Source of the DNA: Planctomycetota bacterium
GTDB taxonomy: Bacteria > Planctomycetota > UBA1135 > GCA-002686595
DNA: 64,000 nucleotides
Direction of reading: 5' to 3'
NCBI GenBank assembly: GCA_016795325.1
Contig: JAEUHY010000024.1
Span: forward strand, 124,001-188,000
Shown here: one piece after another, positions 51,912 through 60,901 of the stretch
Numbering within the stretch: the first letter of the stretch is position 1
Layout: the number at the start of each line of letters is the position of its first letter
The notes under the pieces: generated by a model
Seen by the model: only the letters and a program-made list of their open reading frames with translations
The model's database searches: none
What the model was told of the DNA's origin: nothing
Made by a program: the position numbers and the translations under genes

Positions 51912-54827
51912 TCAGCGCACCTCTTCGCCGTCGACGAAGGCCTTGAGCACCGAGGTCGCCGGTTCGAGCGGCGCGCCGTCGAGCAGCAGCACATCGGCGT
52001 CGAGCCCCGGCGCGAGCCGGCCCACGCGTGCGTGGATGCCCATCATCGTGGCCACGTCGCTGGTCAGCGCGCGCAACGCAACGTCGGGGCTGAACCCGAG
52101 CGACACGGCGTAGGCCGCGATCATCGGCAACTCGGCCGCACCTTCTTCGGCGAGGCTGTGGAAAGCCAGCGGGATGCCGTGCGCGGCGAGGTCCGCGTAG
52201 CGGTTGCGCAGGTCGTTCCAGCCCTTGCCCGACTCCACCGCGAGCACGGTGTGCGAGAGCAGCACGCCGGCGACGCGCCCGCGCAACTTGTCCGCGCAAC
52301 GCCAAGCTTCGTCGGCGCCCTGGAGCACGGGCTTGATCCCGACCTGCTCGAACGCCGCGACACAGGCGAGGATGTCGACCTCGCGCTCGACCGCGACAAC
52401 GATCGCCGCCTCGCCGCGCATCGCGCGGCGGAAGGGCTCGAGCTTGCCGTCGATCCCAGGCGAACGCGGCTTGCCCTTGGGCTCCTTGGGCTCTTTCGAT
52501 TCGTCCGACTTCGGCTTGCGAACCTCGCTGCGGCCGGCGACCGGCAGGTCCTTGCTCTCGCGGTCCGCGCTGAACTTGTAGGTGGTCTCGCCGAGCTTGA
52601 GCGTGCCCTCGAACTTGCCCGCCTTGGCGCTGCCTTCGAGCGCCAGCGCGCCGCGCGAGCCCCAGCCGACGGCGGTGAGCTTCTTTTCCCACCACGAGCC
52701 CGTGATCACGACCAACGTGTCCGACAGCGCGTCGCAGCGCACGGCGCCGGTCACGACGTCTTCCTTGAGCTCCAGCCGCAGCCGCAGGGCGCGGTCTTCG
52801 AGACCTTCGGACTCTTCGAGCAGACCCGCCCACTGACCCGTCAGCGGATCGGCCTCTTCTTCTTCCTTGCCCTTCTTCTTCGAGTCCTTCTTGTCGGCGT
52901 CCTTCTTGTCGCCGTCCTTGGCCTCGTCCTTCTTCTCGGCGTCCTTCTTGTCGCCTTCCTTGGCTTCGTCCTTCTTCTCGCCGGCCTCGGCGGGCGCATC
53001 CGGCTCGGCCGCCTCTTCCTGCGCCGGAGGAGTCCACTTCTTCAGCGCCTCCTCGTACTCGCGCCACTTCTTGTCGTAGTCCGCGGCGCGCTTGAGCAGC
53101 GCCACCACCTTTTCACCCGACTTCAAGCGGTTGGGATCGGCCCACGCGAGGCGCAGCGCCGCGGGGTCGGCGACCACCTGCCGCTTGTCGCTCTCACTCG
53201 CGGGCTTGTAGGCCATCATCGGCGTGCCCGTCTCCCGTGCGCCGCGCGGCGTCATGAGCACGGTCGTCACGCCCGCGCGCGCCACGCGCCGGTCGACGTG
53301 GTCGGCGCCGTCGAGGATGCTCGCGAGCGGGAAGTCCGTCGCAGGCGTCTGCTGCGAACCGTCGAGCCCGAGGAAACCGAGCGCGTCGATCATGCCCGGC
53401 ATCGCGGCGAAGCCGCGCACGACGCGCGCGCCGACCGGACGCGCCACGCGCACGCCGACTTCGGCGATCACACCATCGCGGAGCAGGACCTGTCCGGGCC
53501 GCAGCACGTGGCCGTCGCCCAGGTGCACTTCTTGCGCCTCGATCACGACCGCGCTGGCGCCGGCGGACTTCCAGGCTAGTTCGCCGTTGACCCACGTGGC
53601 GACCACTCCGCTGGTCACGGCCATCGGAGCACCGCTGAGCACGCAGACGTCGGCGTCCTTGCCCACGGCGAGGCTGCCGACCTGTCGCTCGAGCCCGAGC
53701 GCCTCGGCGGCGCCCAGGGTGATCGCGCGCAGCGCCACGTCCGCGCTCAGTCCGCCGCGCGAGGCCACTTGCGCCGCGAAGCGCAGGTCGCGTGCGCGGA
53801 GCGTGCCGCCGGGAGCGATCGCGAACTTCACGCCCGCGGCGGCGAGGCGCGCCGCGTTGTCGTAGCGCGGAGTGCGCGCGTCCTTGCTCTTGCCCTGGTC
53901 GCGTCCGCCGCTCTGCGCGGCGACGTCGACCTTGAGCACCACGCCGACGTTGGCGCCGGCGAGTTCCGCGGCCAATCCGCCGGACTCTCCGCCGCCCTCG
54001 ACGAACAGGGGCAACTTCTCGCGCCGAGCGAGGTCGACCAGCGCGCGGATCTCCGCGTCGCTGTCGGCGCCGATGCGCCACAAGCGCCGCGCGTCGATCA
54101 ACTCGCGCAGCTTGGCTGCGGTGTCGGGGCCCCAGGCGCCGTTGTCGGGCTGACGGCCGCGGGCGATCGACACGAGCTCTTCCAGCGCCATGACCGCGCC
54201 CATCGCGGATCCGGGCAGCTGCTGCTGCACCACGCCCAGGCCGTTTTCGATCGTCGCCGGGATCGGCGGATCCCAGTAGCCCGGCACGCGCCGGGCTTCC
54301 TCGGTGATCGAGCCGTGCAGCGCGTTGGCGTCGTCGAGCAGCGCGCCTTCACCGCTGCCGAGCTTCACGACCGCGGCTTGGCCGGCGATCAAGCGGAAGC
54401 GCGCCGGCGCCACGTAGACGCTCGTCACCCCGCCCATCAGGTCGGGGATGTAGTTGCGCGAATAGGGATCGAAGTGATCCGCCGCGCGCACGAACGGGTC
54501 CGCGCTGCGAGCGGAAGCCGCGAACGTCGCGCCGTAGCTGGAGCTGGCGGCGACGAGGCCGGGCACGATCACTGCGTCCGGACCGTAGTCGACGACCTCG
54601 GCGCCCGGAGGCGCGACGAGCCCGACGCCGACGGCGGCGATCTTGCCGTCCTTCAGGAGCACGGCGCCGTCGCGCAGCACGCCCGCTGCGTCGACGGTGT
54701 GGACCGTGCCGGCCTTGAGCAACACCGTGCGACCGGCTTTGGCCGGCGCTTCGGAGTGCGATTCACTCGCGCTGGCGAGTGCGGCGAGCGACAGCGCGCC
54801 CGCCAGGAACCAGCCGACCTGCTTCAC
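51912..54827 (-). CDS. Exported double amidohydrolase-fold fusion AH5, both metal sites lost
   Basis: 971 residues from a GTG at 54827 overlapping the AH4 stop (GTGA); signal peptide about 1-21. Two complete amidohydrolase-fold units are fused. Unit a (about 30-420) has VPGLVAASSSYG in place of HxH (SSS, 95-97) and APGG instead of NTD, and closes with SLAVGKDADVCVLSGAP. Unit b (about 425-971) has MPGMIDALGFLG (LGF, 483-485) and AFHSLAEEG, and closes with RLAPGLDADVLLLDGAPLEP. Unit b is interrupted at about 595-760 by a Lys/Glu/Asp repeat stretch (KKDEAKEGDKKDAEKKDEAK) and a beta-rich module with TGQWAGLLEE, LVVITGSWWEKKLTAVGWGS and GKFEGTLKLGETTYKF, resembling a small lipocalin-like barrel. 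It is the largest protein of the operon. Confidence 0.92.
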   Translation of the reverse strand: MKQVGWFLAGALSLAALASASESHSEAPAKAGRTVLLKAGTVHTVDAAGVLRDGAVLLKDGKIAAVGVGLVAPPGAEVVDYGPDAVIVPGLVAASSSYGATFAASARSADPFVRAADHFDPYSRNYIPDLMGGVTSVYVAPARFRLIAGQAAVVKLGSGEGALLDDANALHGSITEEARRVPGYWDPPIPATIENGLGVVQQQLPGSAMGAVMALEELVSIARGRQPDNGAWGPDTAAKLRELIDARRLWRIGADSDAEIRALVDLARREKLPLFVEGGGESGGLAAELAGANVGVVLKVDVAAQSGGRDQGKSKDARTPRYDNAARLAAAGVKFAIAPGGTLRARDLRFAAQVASRGGLSADVALRAITLGAAEALGLERQVGSLAVGKDADVCVLSGAPMAVTSGVVATWVNGELAWKSAGASAVVIEAQEVHLGDGHVLRPGQVLLRDGVIAEVGVRVARPVGARVVRGFAAMPGMIDALGFLGLDGSQQTPATDFPLASILDGADHVDRRVARAGVTTVLMTPRGARETGTPMMAYKPASESDKRQVVADPAALRLAWADPNRLKSGEKVVALLKRAADYDKKWREYEEALKKWTPPAQEEAAEPDAPAEAGEKKDEAKEGDKKDAEKKDEAKDGDKKDADKKDSKKKGKEEEEADPLTGQWAGLLEESEGLEDRALRLRLELKEDVVTGAVRCDALSDTLVVITGSWWEKKLTAVGWGSRGALALEGSAKAGKFEGTLKLGETTYKFSADRESKDLPVAGRSEVRKPKSDESKEPKEPKGKPRSPGIDGKLEPFRRAMRGEAAIVVAVEREVDILACVAAFEQVGIKPVLQGADEAWRCADKLRGRVAGVLLSHTVLAVESGKGWNDLRNRYADLAAHGIPLAFHSLAEEGAAELPMIAAYAVSLGFSPDVALRALTSDVATMMGIHARVGRLAPGLDADVLLLDGAPLEPATSVLKAFVDGEEVR

Positions 54828-56443
54828 TGACGCGCTCCTTCGCGGTGCTCCCCGGCGCCGTCGTGGTTGTGGCCGTCGTGCGAGTCGTCCTTCTTCTCGC
54901 CGTCTTTCTTGTCGCCGTCCTTCTTATCGGCCGGCTTGGCGTCTTCGCCCTCGCCCTTGTCCTTCGCGCGGCGCTGCTCCTCGAGGTGCTTGGCGTGCGC
55001 CTTCTCATCCGAGCCGTCGCAGCAGACCTTGCTCGGATCGAGCATCTCGCCGTTCATCGCGGCCGTGTTGGCCGGCTGCTTGCCGCCGAGCAGGTGCTGC
55101 ACGCGCACGTCCTTCGAGCGGTCGTACACGTCCTTGCCTTCGATCACCACGCGCTCGACCCAGGTCGTGACGCTGAGCGGATCGCCCGAGAGCAGGAGCA
55201 CGTTGCCGTCCTTGCCGACTTCGAGGCTGCCGACGCGCTTGTCCAGGCCGAGGATCTTGGCCGGCGCGCTCGTCACGGCTTCGAGGGCGGCGGCGCGCGG
55301 TAGTCCGTGGCCGACGCACAGCGCGGCCTGGTACCACAGCGATTGGTTGCTCGAGTTGGCCGAGCTCAGCGCGAAGGGGATCTTCTTGTCGTGCAGGACC
55401 TTCGGCACGAAGGTCTCGATCTCCTTGCCGGTCAGCGGGTCGGGCTCCAGGTGCAACACGCTGCCCTGCAGCACGACCGGCACCTTGGCGGCGGCGATCG
55501 CGTCCGCGGCCTTCCAGCACGAGGCGTCGATCACGAGCGTCGTCTTGGCGAGGAATCCGTTGTCGCGCGCCACTTCGATCGCGACGTGCACGTCCGCCGG
55601 GCGGGCGCACCACACGAAGGCGGGCATCTTGCCTTCGACCAGCGCGAGCAGCGGTTCCTGCTTCTCGTCGACCTCGCCGCGCGGGATCAGCTCGAGCCCC
55701 TTGACCGTCCACGCGGCGCCTTCCATCGCGCGGCCCTTGGCCTTGTCGCCCTCGAGGTCGCGTCCCTGGTAGAGCGCTTCGCGGCGCGAACGGTCGCTGC
55801 CGTCCTTCTTGTCCTGGACGAGTTGATCGAGGTAGCGCCGGAGATCGCTGAAGACGCGGCGCAGGGCTTGGGCCTGCGTCGGCGCCGAGGCGCCGCGGCG
55901 GGCGGCCGCCGACATCTTGATCCCCGACGGGATCTTCACGGCCATCTCGTCGATCGTGAGCCCGACGGGCCGCACGACCATGCCCTGCGCGGCCACGATG
56001 CAATCGTTGCCCTGCTGGACGTTGATCGTGGTGATCCCCGAGCGCAGGCAATCCTCGAAGTAGAAGTTCACCGGGTCGATCGAATCGCGCACGGTGAGGA
56101 ACGGGATGATGATGTCCGGGCTCTCGTTCGGGCGGTCCATGCCGCGCGCGCTGTGCGCTTCGACGTAGCCGGGGAAGGCCGTCGCCTTGGGCGCGTCGAT
56201 GACCGGCGCGTCCCAGGGGATCTTCACGTCCTTCTCCTTGCCGACGGCCGTGATGCGGCCGTTCTCGATCACGATCACGCCCTTCTCGATCACGGGCGCG
56301 TTGGGAGCAGTGACGATCTTGCCGGCCTTGATCGCGAGCTTGCCGTCGGCGAGCGCGGCGTCAGAGCACAGGAAGAGGGCCGCGGCGGCGACGCTGGTGC
56401 GCAGGGCGGCGACTCGAACGTAGGTCGTTTGGGTGGGCTTCAT
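54824..56443 (-). CDS. Exported amidohydrolase-fold protein AH4, partial HxH, His-rich tail
   Basis: 539 residues, ATG at 56443, signal peptide about 1-32 (AAAALFLCSDAALA). The HxH position reads FPGYVEAHSARG: one His remains (His97), the second is Ala. The NTD position is LSSANSS. The fold is kept (VIENGRITAVGKEKD, GLPRAAALEAVTSAPAKILG, SLEVGKDGNVLLLSGDP). After the fold, a tail (about 450-539) has a CC pair (KVCCDGSDEKAH), Lys/Asp repeats (KKDGDKKDGEKKDD) and HDGHNHDGAGEH near the end, which could bind metal. The 68-base gap before it (56444-56511) is the widest inside the operon. Confidence 0.9.
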   Translation of the reverse strand: MKPTQTTYVRVAALRTSVAAAALFLCSDAALADGKLAIKAGKIVTAPNAPVIEKGVIVIENGRITAVGKEKDVKIPWDAPVIDAPKATAFPGYVEAHSARGMDRPNESPDIIIPFLTVRDSIDPVNFYFEDCLRSGITTINVQQGNDCIVAAQGMVVRPVGLTIDEMAVKIPSGIKMSAAARRGASAPTQAQALRRVFSDLRRYLDQLVQDKKDGSDRSRREALYQGRDLEGDKAKGRAMEGAAWTVKGLELIPRGEVDEKQEPLLALVEGKMPAFVWCARPADVHVAIEVARDNGFLAKTTLVIDASCWKAADAIAAAKVPVVLQGSVLHLEPDPLTGKEIETFVPKVLHDKKIPFALSSANSSNQSLWYQAALCVGHGLPRAAALEAVTSAPAKILGLDKRVGSLEVGKDGNVLLLSGDPLSVTTWVERVVIEGKDVYDRSKDVRVQHLLGGKQPANTAAMNGEMLDPSKVCCDGSDEKAHAKHLEEQRRAKDKGEGEDAKPADKKDGDKKDGEKKDDSHDGHNHDGAGEHREGARQ

Positions 56444-56511
56444 CTTGGTCGGTGCGCTGGGTGGGGCGGGCGCTGTATGGGGCGGGCGCAGTTGGGCGGC
56501 TTGTTCGAGGG

Positions 56512-57774
56512 CTACTTGTTCGAGTTCGAAGCGTCAGGCGACGCGTCGAGTGACGCGCCTGGGCGCGGATCGACGATCAGGCGACCGTCGACGAGCACGC
56601 CAATGACCTTGGAAGTGGGCTGGAACGGTTCGCCGCTCCACAGCACGAGGTCGGCGTCCTTGCCGGCCTTGATCGATCCGACGCGCGCGTCGACTCCGAC
56701 GAGCCGCGCGGGAGTCGTGGTGACGGCGGCGAGCGCCGCGTCGAAGCTCAGGCCGCCACGCATGGCGTAGCCCGGCTGGTAGCACAGACGCGACTCGAGG
56801 TCGGTCGCGTTGTGACCCGAGAGCGCCAGCGGCACTTCGAGCGCAGCGAGCTTCGCCGCGGTGTCGAGCGCGAAGAACGCGCCGTCGCGCGTGCGACCCT
56901 CGGGCGAGAAGGGCGGGAGCACGACCGCGGCCTTCGAGCGCACGAGCAACTGCGGCTCGCGCCAGGCTTCCGCGGCGGCGTCGACGATCAGCGTCGGGTT
57001 GCCCCAACCTTCGCGGCGCGCTTCTTCGATCAGGAACACCGCGGTGCGGATGTCCTGCGAGGCCCAGGCCTCGATCATGAGCGGCAGCTTGCCGTCGAGC
57101 GCGGCATGCAACTGCTCGTGGCCGGGCGCGGAGCGCTTGGGATCCTGGCGCGAAACCGCGGCGTCGAACAACGACTTGCGCCACTCCCACTCGACGCCCA
57201 TGCGCGTCGTCGGGCGACGTGAGTAGAAGTCGTCAGGTCGGCCGAAGGCCGGGTGGTTCGAAGCGGACGGAGCGGAGCCGATCGCGCCGTAGAGCACGGC
57301 GTCCGGCCGCACGACGCGCTCGGCGGCGCGCACCGCACCCGCGGTCTTCAGCACGACCGACAGACCGCCGATCACGTTGCGATCGGGCACGCTCACCATC
57401 GCGGTGGTCACTCCGCCGCGGGCCGCGCGTCGCCAGGCCTCGTCGTACACATCGAGCGAATCGAGCGCGCGCACGTGCGGCGTGATCTCGTTCGACTGCT
57501 CGACCGAGCGGAAGCCCTGGTCGATGCGGATCGACAGATCGACCAGGCCCGGCGTCACCGCGTACGCCTTCAGGTCGCCGCCGCCGCCCTTGCCGACCGC
57601 GCGGATCTTGCCGTCCTGCACCACGATCTCGCCGTCTTCGATCGCGTCACCGGCCGCCGTGTACACGCGCTCGGCGGTGATCGTCCACGAACGGCGCTCG
57701 TTCTTCGCGGACTTGTCGTCTTGGACCGGAACCAGCGCGAGCAGGGCCGCGCACGTGACAACGCTCAGGGTCAT
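56512..57774 (-). CDS. Exported amidohydrolase-fold protein AH3, metal site lost
   Basis: 420 residues, ATG at 57774 overlapping the AH2 stop (ATGA). Short signal peptide about 1-17 (LSVVTCAALLALVPVQ). HxH is replaced by SIR (TPGLVDLSIRIDQG, 81-83) and NTD by SGHN. Loop VPDRNVIGGLSVVLKTAG keeps the form found in the active members without the IPGSGTN part. Ends with AALAAVTTTPARLVGVDARV and KAGKDADLVLWSGEPFQP. No Lys-rich insert in this one. Probably non-catalytic. Confidence 0.9.
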   Translation of the reverse strand: MTLSVVTCAALLALVPVQDDKSAKNERRSWTITAERVYTAAGDAIEDGEIVVQDGKIRAVGKGGGGDLKAYAVTPGLVDLSIRIDQGFRSVEQSNEITPHVRALDSLDVYDEAWRRAARGGVTTAMVSVPDRNVIGGLSVVLKTAGAVRAAERVVRPDAVLYGAIGSAPSASNHPAFGRPDDFYSRRPTTRMGVEWEWRKSLFDAAVSRQDPKRSAPGHEQLHAALDGKLPLMIEAWASQDIRTAVFLIEEARREGWGNPTLIVDAAAEAWREPQLLVRSKAAVVLPPFSPEGRTRDGAFFALDTAAKLAALEVPLALSGHNATDLESRLCYQPGYAMRGGLSFDAALAAVTTTPARLVGVDARVGSIKAGKDADLVLWSGEPFQPTSKVIGVLVDGRLIVDPRPGASLDASPDASNSNK

Positions 57775-58934
57775 TGCTGGCCTCCCCACACGTGGACTCC
57801 ACCGACGAACACGCCCTTGACGCGGCTGGTCAACTCCAGCGGCGGACCGCTCCACAGCACGAGGTCGGCGTCGCATCCGGCGCGGAGCGTGCCGACGCGC
57901 TTCTCCAACCCGAGGATCGCCGCCGCGTGCGAGGTGAGCGCGTTCCACGCGTGGTCATTCGCGAGCCCGCGGCGGGCGCACATCACGGCCGACCAGCGCA
58001 GTTCTTCGGGCGCCGAGCCGAACTCGAGGCCGAACGCGACCGGCACACTCTCCTTGGCGAGGGCGAGCACCGAGTCGAGCGGCCGCGGCGCGGTCCCGGG
58101 TCCGAACGGGCCCACGATCGCCGACAAGCCGGACTTCTTGACGTCGGCGGCGAGCTCGCCGGCGAGCGACGCATGGCTGAGCGCGCCCTTGAGCTTGTGT
58201 TTGGCCGCGAAATCGAGCGCGCGCGCCAACTCGTCGCGGCCCTCGACCTCGAGCAGCACCGGCAGTTTGCCGGCGGCGACGTCCGCGACTGCGCCGCTCG
58301 GGCGCTCGAACTCGCGCTCGAGCATGGCCATCGCCCCGGGGTAGCTGGTCGGCTCGCGGTTGAGCCGCAGCGCGCTCGCCGCTGGAGCGAGCACGAGGTG
58401 CGCATCCGCGTCCAGCACCGTGCGACCGTGCGTCTTGATGATCGCGCTCTGGCCGGCGATCAAGTTCGAGTTCGAGGGCGCGACCACCACCGTCGTGATG
58501 CCGGCGCGCAACGCGGCCTGCAACTCGGGGTGGCCGAAGTCGACCACGTCCAGGATTCGCGCCTGCGGGTTGAGCGCGCGCTTGGGCTCCTCGACCTCGC
58601 CGCGCGTCGCCAGGTGCGAGCGCGCCGCGATCATGCCGGCGCTGATCCAACCGTCATGCGCCACGACCGGCAGGCCGTCCGCCTTGGACTTCTGCTTGGC
58701 GTCGAGCACTTCGCGCACCTTGCCGTTCTCGACGACCACGAGCGCGTCGTGAACCACGGTCTTGCCGTCGACGAGCACGTGCGGCGCCGACACGGCGTAC
58801 GCGGCTTCGCCCTGCTGCGGCGCGAAAGGTTGAGTCGGCTGCGCAGCGGACGGTTGAGCCGCGCCCAGCGCCGGAGCAGCCGCGCAGGCGAACGTCACGA
58901 GGGACAACTTGGCGAGAGACAACATGGCGCTCAC
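57771..58934 (-). CDS. Exported amidohydrolase-fold protein AH2, metal site lost
   Basis: 387 residues from the GTG at 58934 (GTGA overlap with the AH1 stop); an ATG at 58925 would also fit. Signal peptide about 1-26 (LVTFACAAAPALGAAQ). HxH reads RSH (SAGMIAARSHLATRG, 105-107), so only the second His is kept; NTD is FGLEF. Loop VVVAPSNSNLIAGQSAIIKT and ending LEKRVGTLRAGCDADLVLWS mark the fold. At 387 residues it is the shortest of the eleven. Confidence 0.9.
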   Translation of the reverse strand: MSAMLSLAKLSLVTFACAAAPALGAAQPSAAQPTQPFAPQQGEAAYAVSAPHVLVDGKTVVHDALVVVENGKVREVLDAKQKSKADGLPVVAHDGWISAGMIAARSHLATRGEVEEPKRALNPQARILDVVDFGHPELQAALRAGITTVVVAPSNSNLIAGQSAIIKTHGRTVLDADAHLVLAPAASALRLNREPTSYPGAMAMLEREFERPSGAVADVAAGKLPVLLEVEGRDELARALDFAAKHKLKGALSHASLAGELAADVKKSGLSAIVGPFGPGTAPRPLDSVLALAKESVPVAFGLEFGSAPEELRWSAVMCARRGLANDHAWNALTSHAAAILGLEKRVGTLRAGCDADLVLWSGPPLELTSRVKGVFVGGVHVWGGQQ

Positions 58935-60778
58935 TCCTCGACCACCAGGTCGCCGCCACAGATCACGGATTTGACCTTCGTGGCGGCCGCGAAGGGCTCG
59001 CCATCGAACAACACCAGGTCGGCCTCGCGGCCGATCTCGACGCTGCCGACCTTGTCGGCGATGTCGAACACACGCGCCGGGCGCGTCGTGAGAGCGGCGA
59101 GCGCAGCCTTGGGGCTCAGCCCGTGCCCGACCGCCAGGCTCGCGAGGAGCGGCAAGTCGCGCGACGCGAGGCCGTCCGCGCCGCCGCTGCCCAGCAGCAC
59201 CTCGACGCCGGCTTCCTCGAGTTCCGCGGCCAGGCCGAGCCCACCGCTGGAGATCGCGCCCTCCACGTAGAAGCCCATCGGCTGCGGCGCGAGGAGCACG
59301 GGGATGCGCAGTTCGGCCAGTTCCTTCGCGAAGCGGCGCGCCTCGGCGCCGCCGGCGAGCACCAGCCGCGCGCGCTTGAACTTGCGCGCCGACTCGAGCA
59401 GCGCGCGGATCTGCACCGCGCTGTGCGCCTCGACCACCACCGGAAGCTCCCCGTTGGCGGCGCGCGCGAGCACCTCGCGGTCCTCGTCGTAGCGCGGCGC
59501 CTTGGGCTTCTTGTCTTCCTTGTATTCCTTCTCCTTGAACTCCGTGCCCTTGTCCTTGGCGTCCGCCTGGGCCTTCTCGCGGTCCTTCTTGGCCTTCTTG
59601 AAGCCGTCGTCGAGTTCCTTCTGCTTGTCCGCGATGGCCTTCTCCCAGGCCGCGAGTTCGTGCTTGTACTCGTTCTTCTCCTGCAGATAGGCCCAGCCGT
59701 CTGCGATCGCGCCGAGCACGCGTTCGGTGTCCGCGGCGCGCTCGAACACGTCGTCGCCGCCGCGCGCCGAACTCAGGGTCAGCGCCAGCGAACAGTCGCT
59801 CGAGAGCGCCGACTCGTGGGCGAGCTTGCCCGGATGGAAGCGCAGCACCGCGCCCAGGCCGCCGATGCGGGTGCGCGGCGCGGTCTGGACGCGGTAGGCC
59901 GTGACGCCGCCGCGCAGGACCTCGCGCTCCCAGCGCGCGTCGACGTACGGGTCGACCGCGTCGAGGGCTGTCGAGGACGGCGAGATGCGCTCATCCCCGA
60001 ACGCCGCGGGATCGAGCGCGAAGGACGACCAGCCGTCGATGAAGCCCGCGGTGACGACCTTGGCCTGCAGGGTGCGCACGCCTTCGGGCGCCTTCACGTC
60101 GGTCCCCACCGCCGCGATGCGCCCGTCCTCGATGAGCACCGTCACGCCTTCCAGAACACGGTCCGGTCGGACGTAGAGCTTGTCCGCGCGCACCGCCAGC
60201 GGCGGCCCCTTGGGCTTGGGCGGCGTCGGCTTCGGCTTGGGCTTGTCCTCCTTCTCGTCCTTCTCGTCGTCCTTGGACTTGCCGTTCTTGTCCTTGTCGG
60301 CGGCGTCCTTGGCCTTGGGCTTGTCGCCCTCCTTGGCCTTGGGCTCGTCTCCGGCGGGCTTGTCGCCCTTCTCGACCGGGTCCTGCCCGGCGCTCGAACC
60401 GACGATCGGACCGGCGCTTGGGCCGCCGAAGGACCCGTCGCCATCGAAGGCGGGGACCTCGGCGCTGCAAGCGGGAGCAAAAGCGGGAGCGTTGAGGAAC
60501 GCTGCGGCTGCGCCGATCGCGGGGGAAACGGGAACAGACGCGGGCTCGGCGGCGAACCCGCACACGAGGAGGCTGGCGATCGCTAGCAAGTTGGGGCGAC
60601 TCCTGCGACCAGGGCTCCGCGCGAGCGGAGGTCCTGCGTGGGTTGCGCGCGTTGACGGGCCCCTGGGGCAGGGACGCGCGCTGTAGGGACGAAAGGGCGC
60701 GGGACCCCGTCGGGGCGTCCCGCGCGCGTGAGGGGCGCATGATAGTGACGGCCGCGCCTCGCTGAACAGGCCCGTCAC
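58931..60778 (-). CDS. Exported amidohydrolase-fold protein AH1, metal site lost; start uncertain
   Basis: Up to 615 residues if the GTG at 60778 is used. The first 60 residues are Arg/Pro-rich and poorly coding, and the hydrophobic leader LLAIASLLVCGFAAEPASV begins at about residue 63, so a TTG near 60594 may be the true start. A long Lys/Asp/Pro linker (about 130-190: KEGDKKPKAKDAADKD-like, ending KPKPKPTPPKPKGPP) precedes the fold. HxH is replaced by WSS (TAGFIDGWSSFALD, from Trp250) and NTD by GSGGAD. A second Lys/Glu coiled stretch sits at about 365-420. Ends VGSVEIGREADLVLFDGEPF. First gene of the operon. Confidence 0.82.
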   Translation of the reverse strand: MTGLFSEARPSLSCAPHARGTPRRGPAPFRPYSARPCPRGPSTRATHAGPPLARSPGRRSRPNLLAIASLLVCGFAAEPASVPVSPAIGAAAAFLNAPAFAPACSAEVPAFDGDGSFGGPSAGPIVGSSAGQDPVEKGDKPAGDEPKAKEGDKPKAKDAADKDKNGKSKDDEKDEKEDKPKPKPTPPKPKGPPLAVRADKLYVRPDRVLEGVTVLIEDGRIAAVGTDVKAPEGVRTLQAKVVTAGFIDGWSSFALDPAAFGDERISPSSTALDAVDPYVDARWEREVLRGGVTAYRVQTAPRTRIGGLGAVLRFHPGKLAHESALSSDCSLALTLSSARGGDDVFERAADTERVLGAIADGWAYLQEKNEYKHELAAWEKAIADKQKELDDGFKKAKKDREKAQADAKDKGTEFKEKEYKEDKKPKAPRYDEDREVLARAANGELPVVVEAHSAVQIRALLESARKFKRARLVLAGGAEARRFAKELAELRIPVLLAPQPMGFYVEGAISSGGLGLAAELEEAGVEVLLGSGGADGLASRDLPLLASLAVGHGLSPKAALAALTTRPARVFDIADKVGSVEIGREADLVLFDGEPFAAATKVKSVICGGDLVVEE

Positions 60779-60901
60779 GTTTCGAGAGCCCGGAAAGTGC
60801 TTCCGGTTACCACCGACTTACGGCGCCGCCGGATCGTCGCGCAGAAATCCCGCACGCAGCGCGTTCGGTTCCGCAGCCGCTCTCGGCTAGCCGGTCGACT
60901 C

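Noticed and set aside
43851..60778. Degenerate amidohydrolase genes as decaying pseudogenes
   Set aside because: All frames are intact and keep signal peptides, stop/start overlaps and C-terminal signatures. Losses are confined to the metal ligands.
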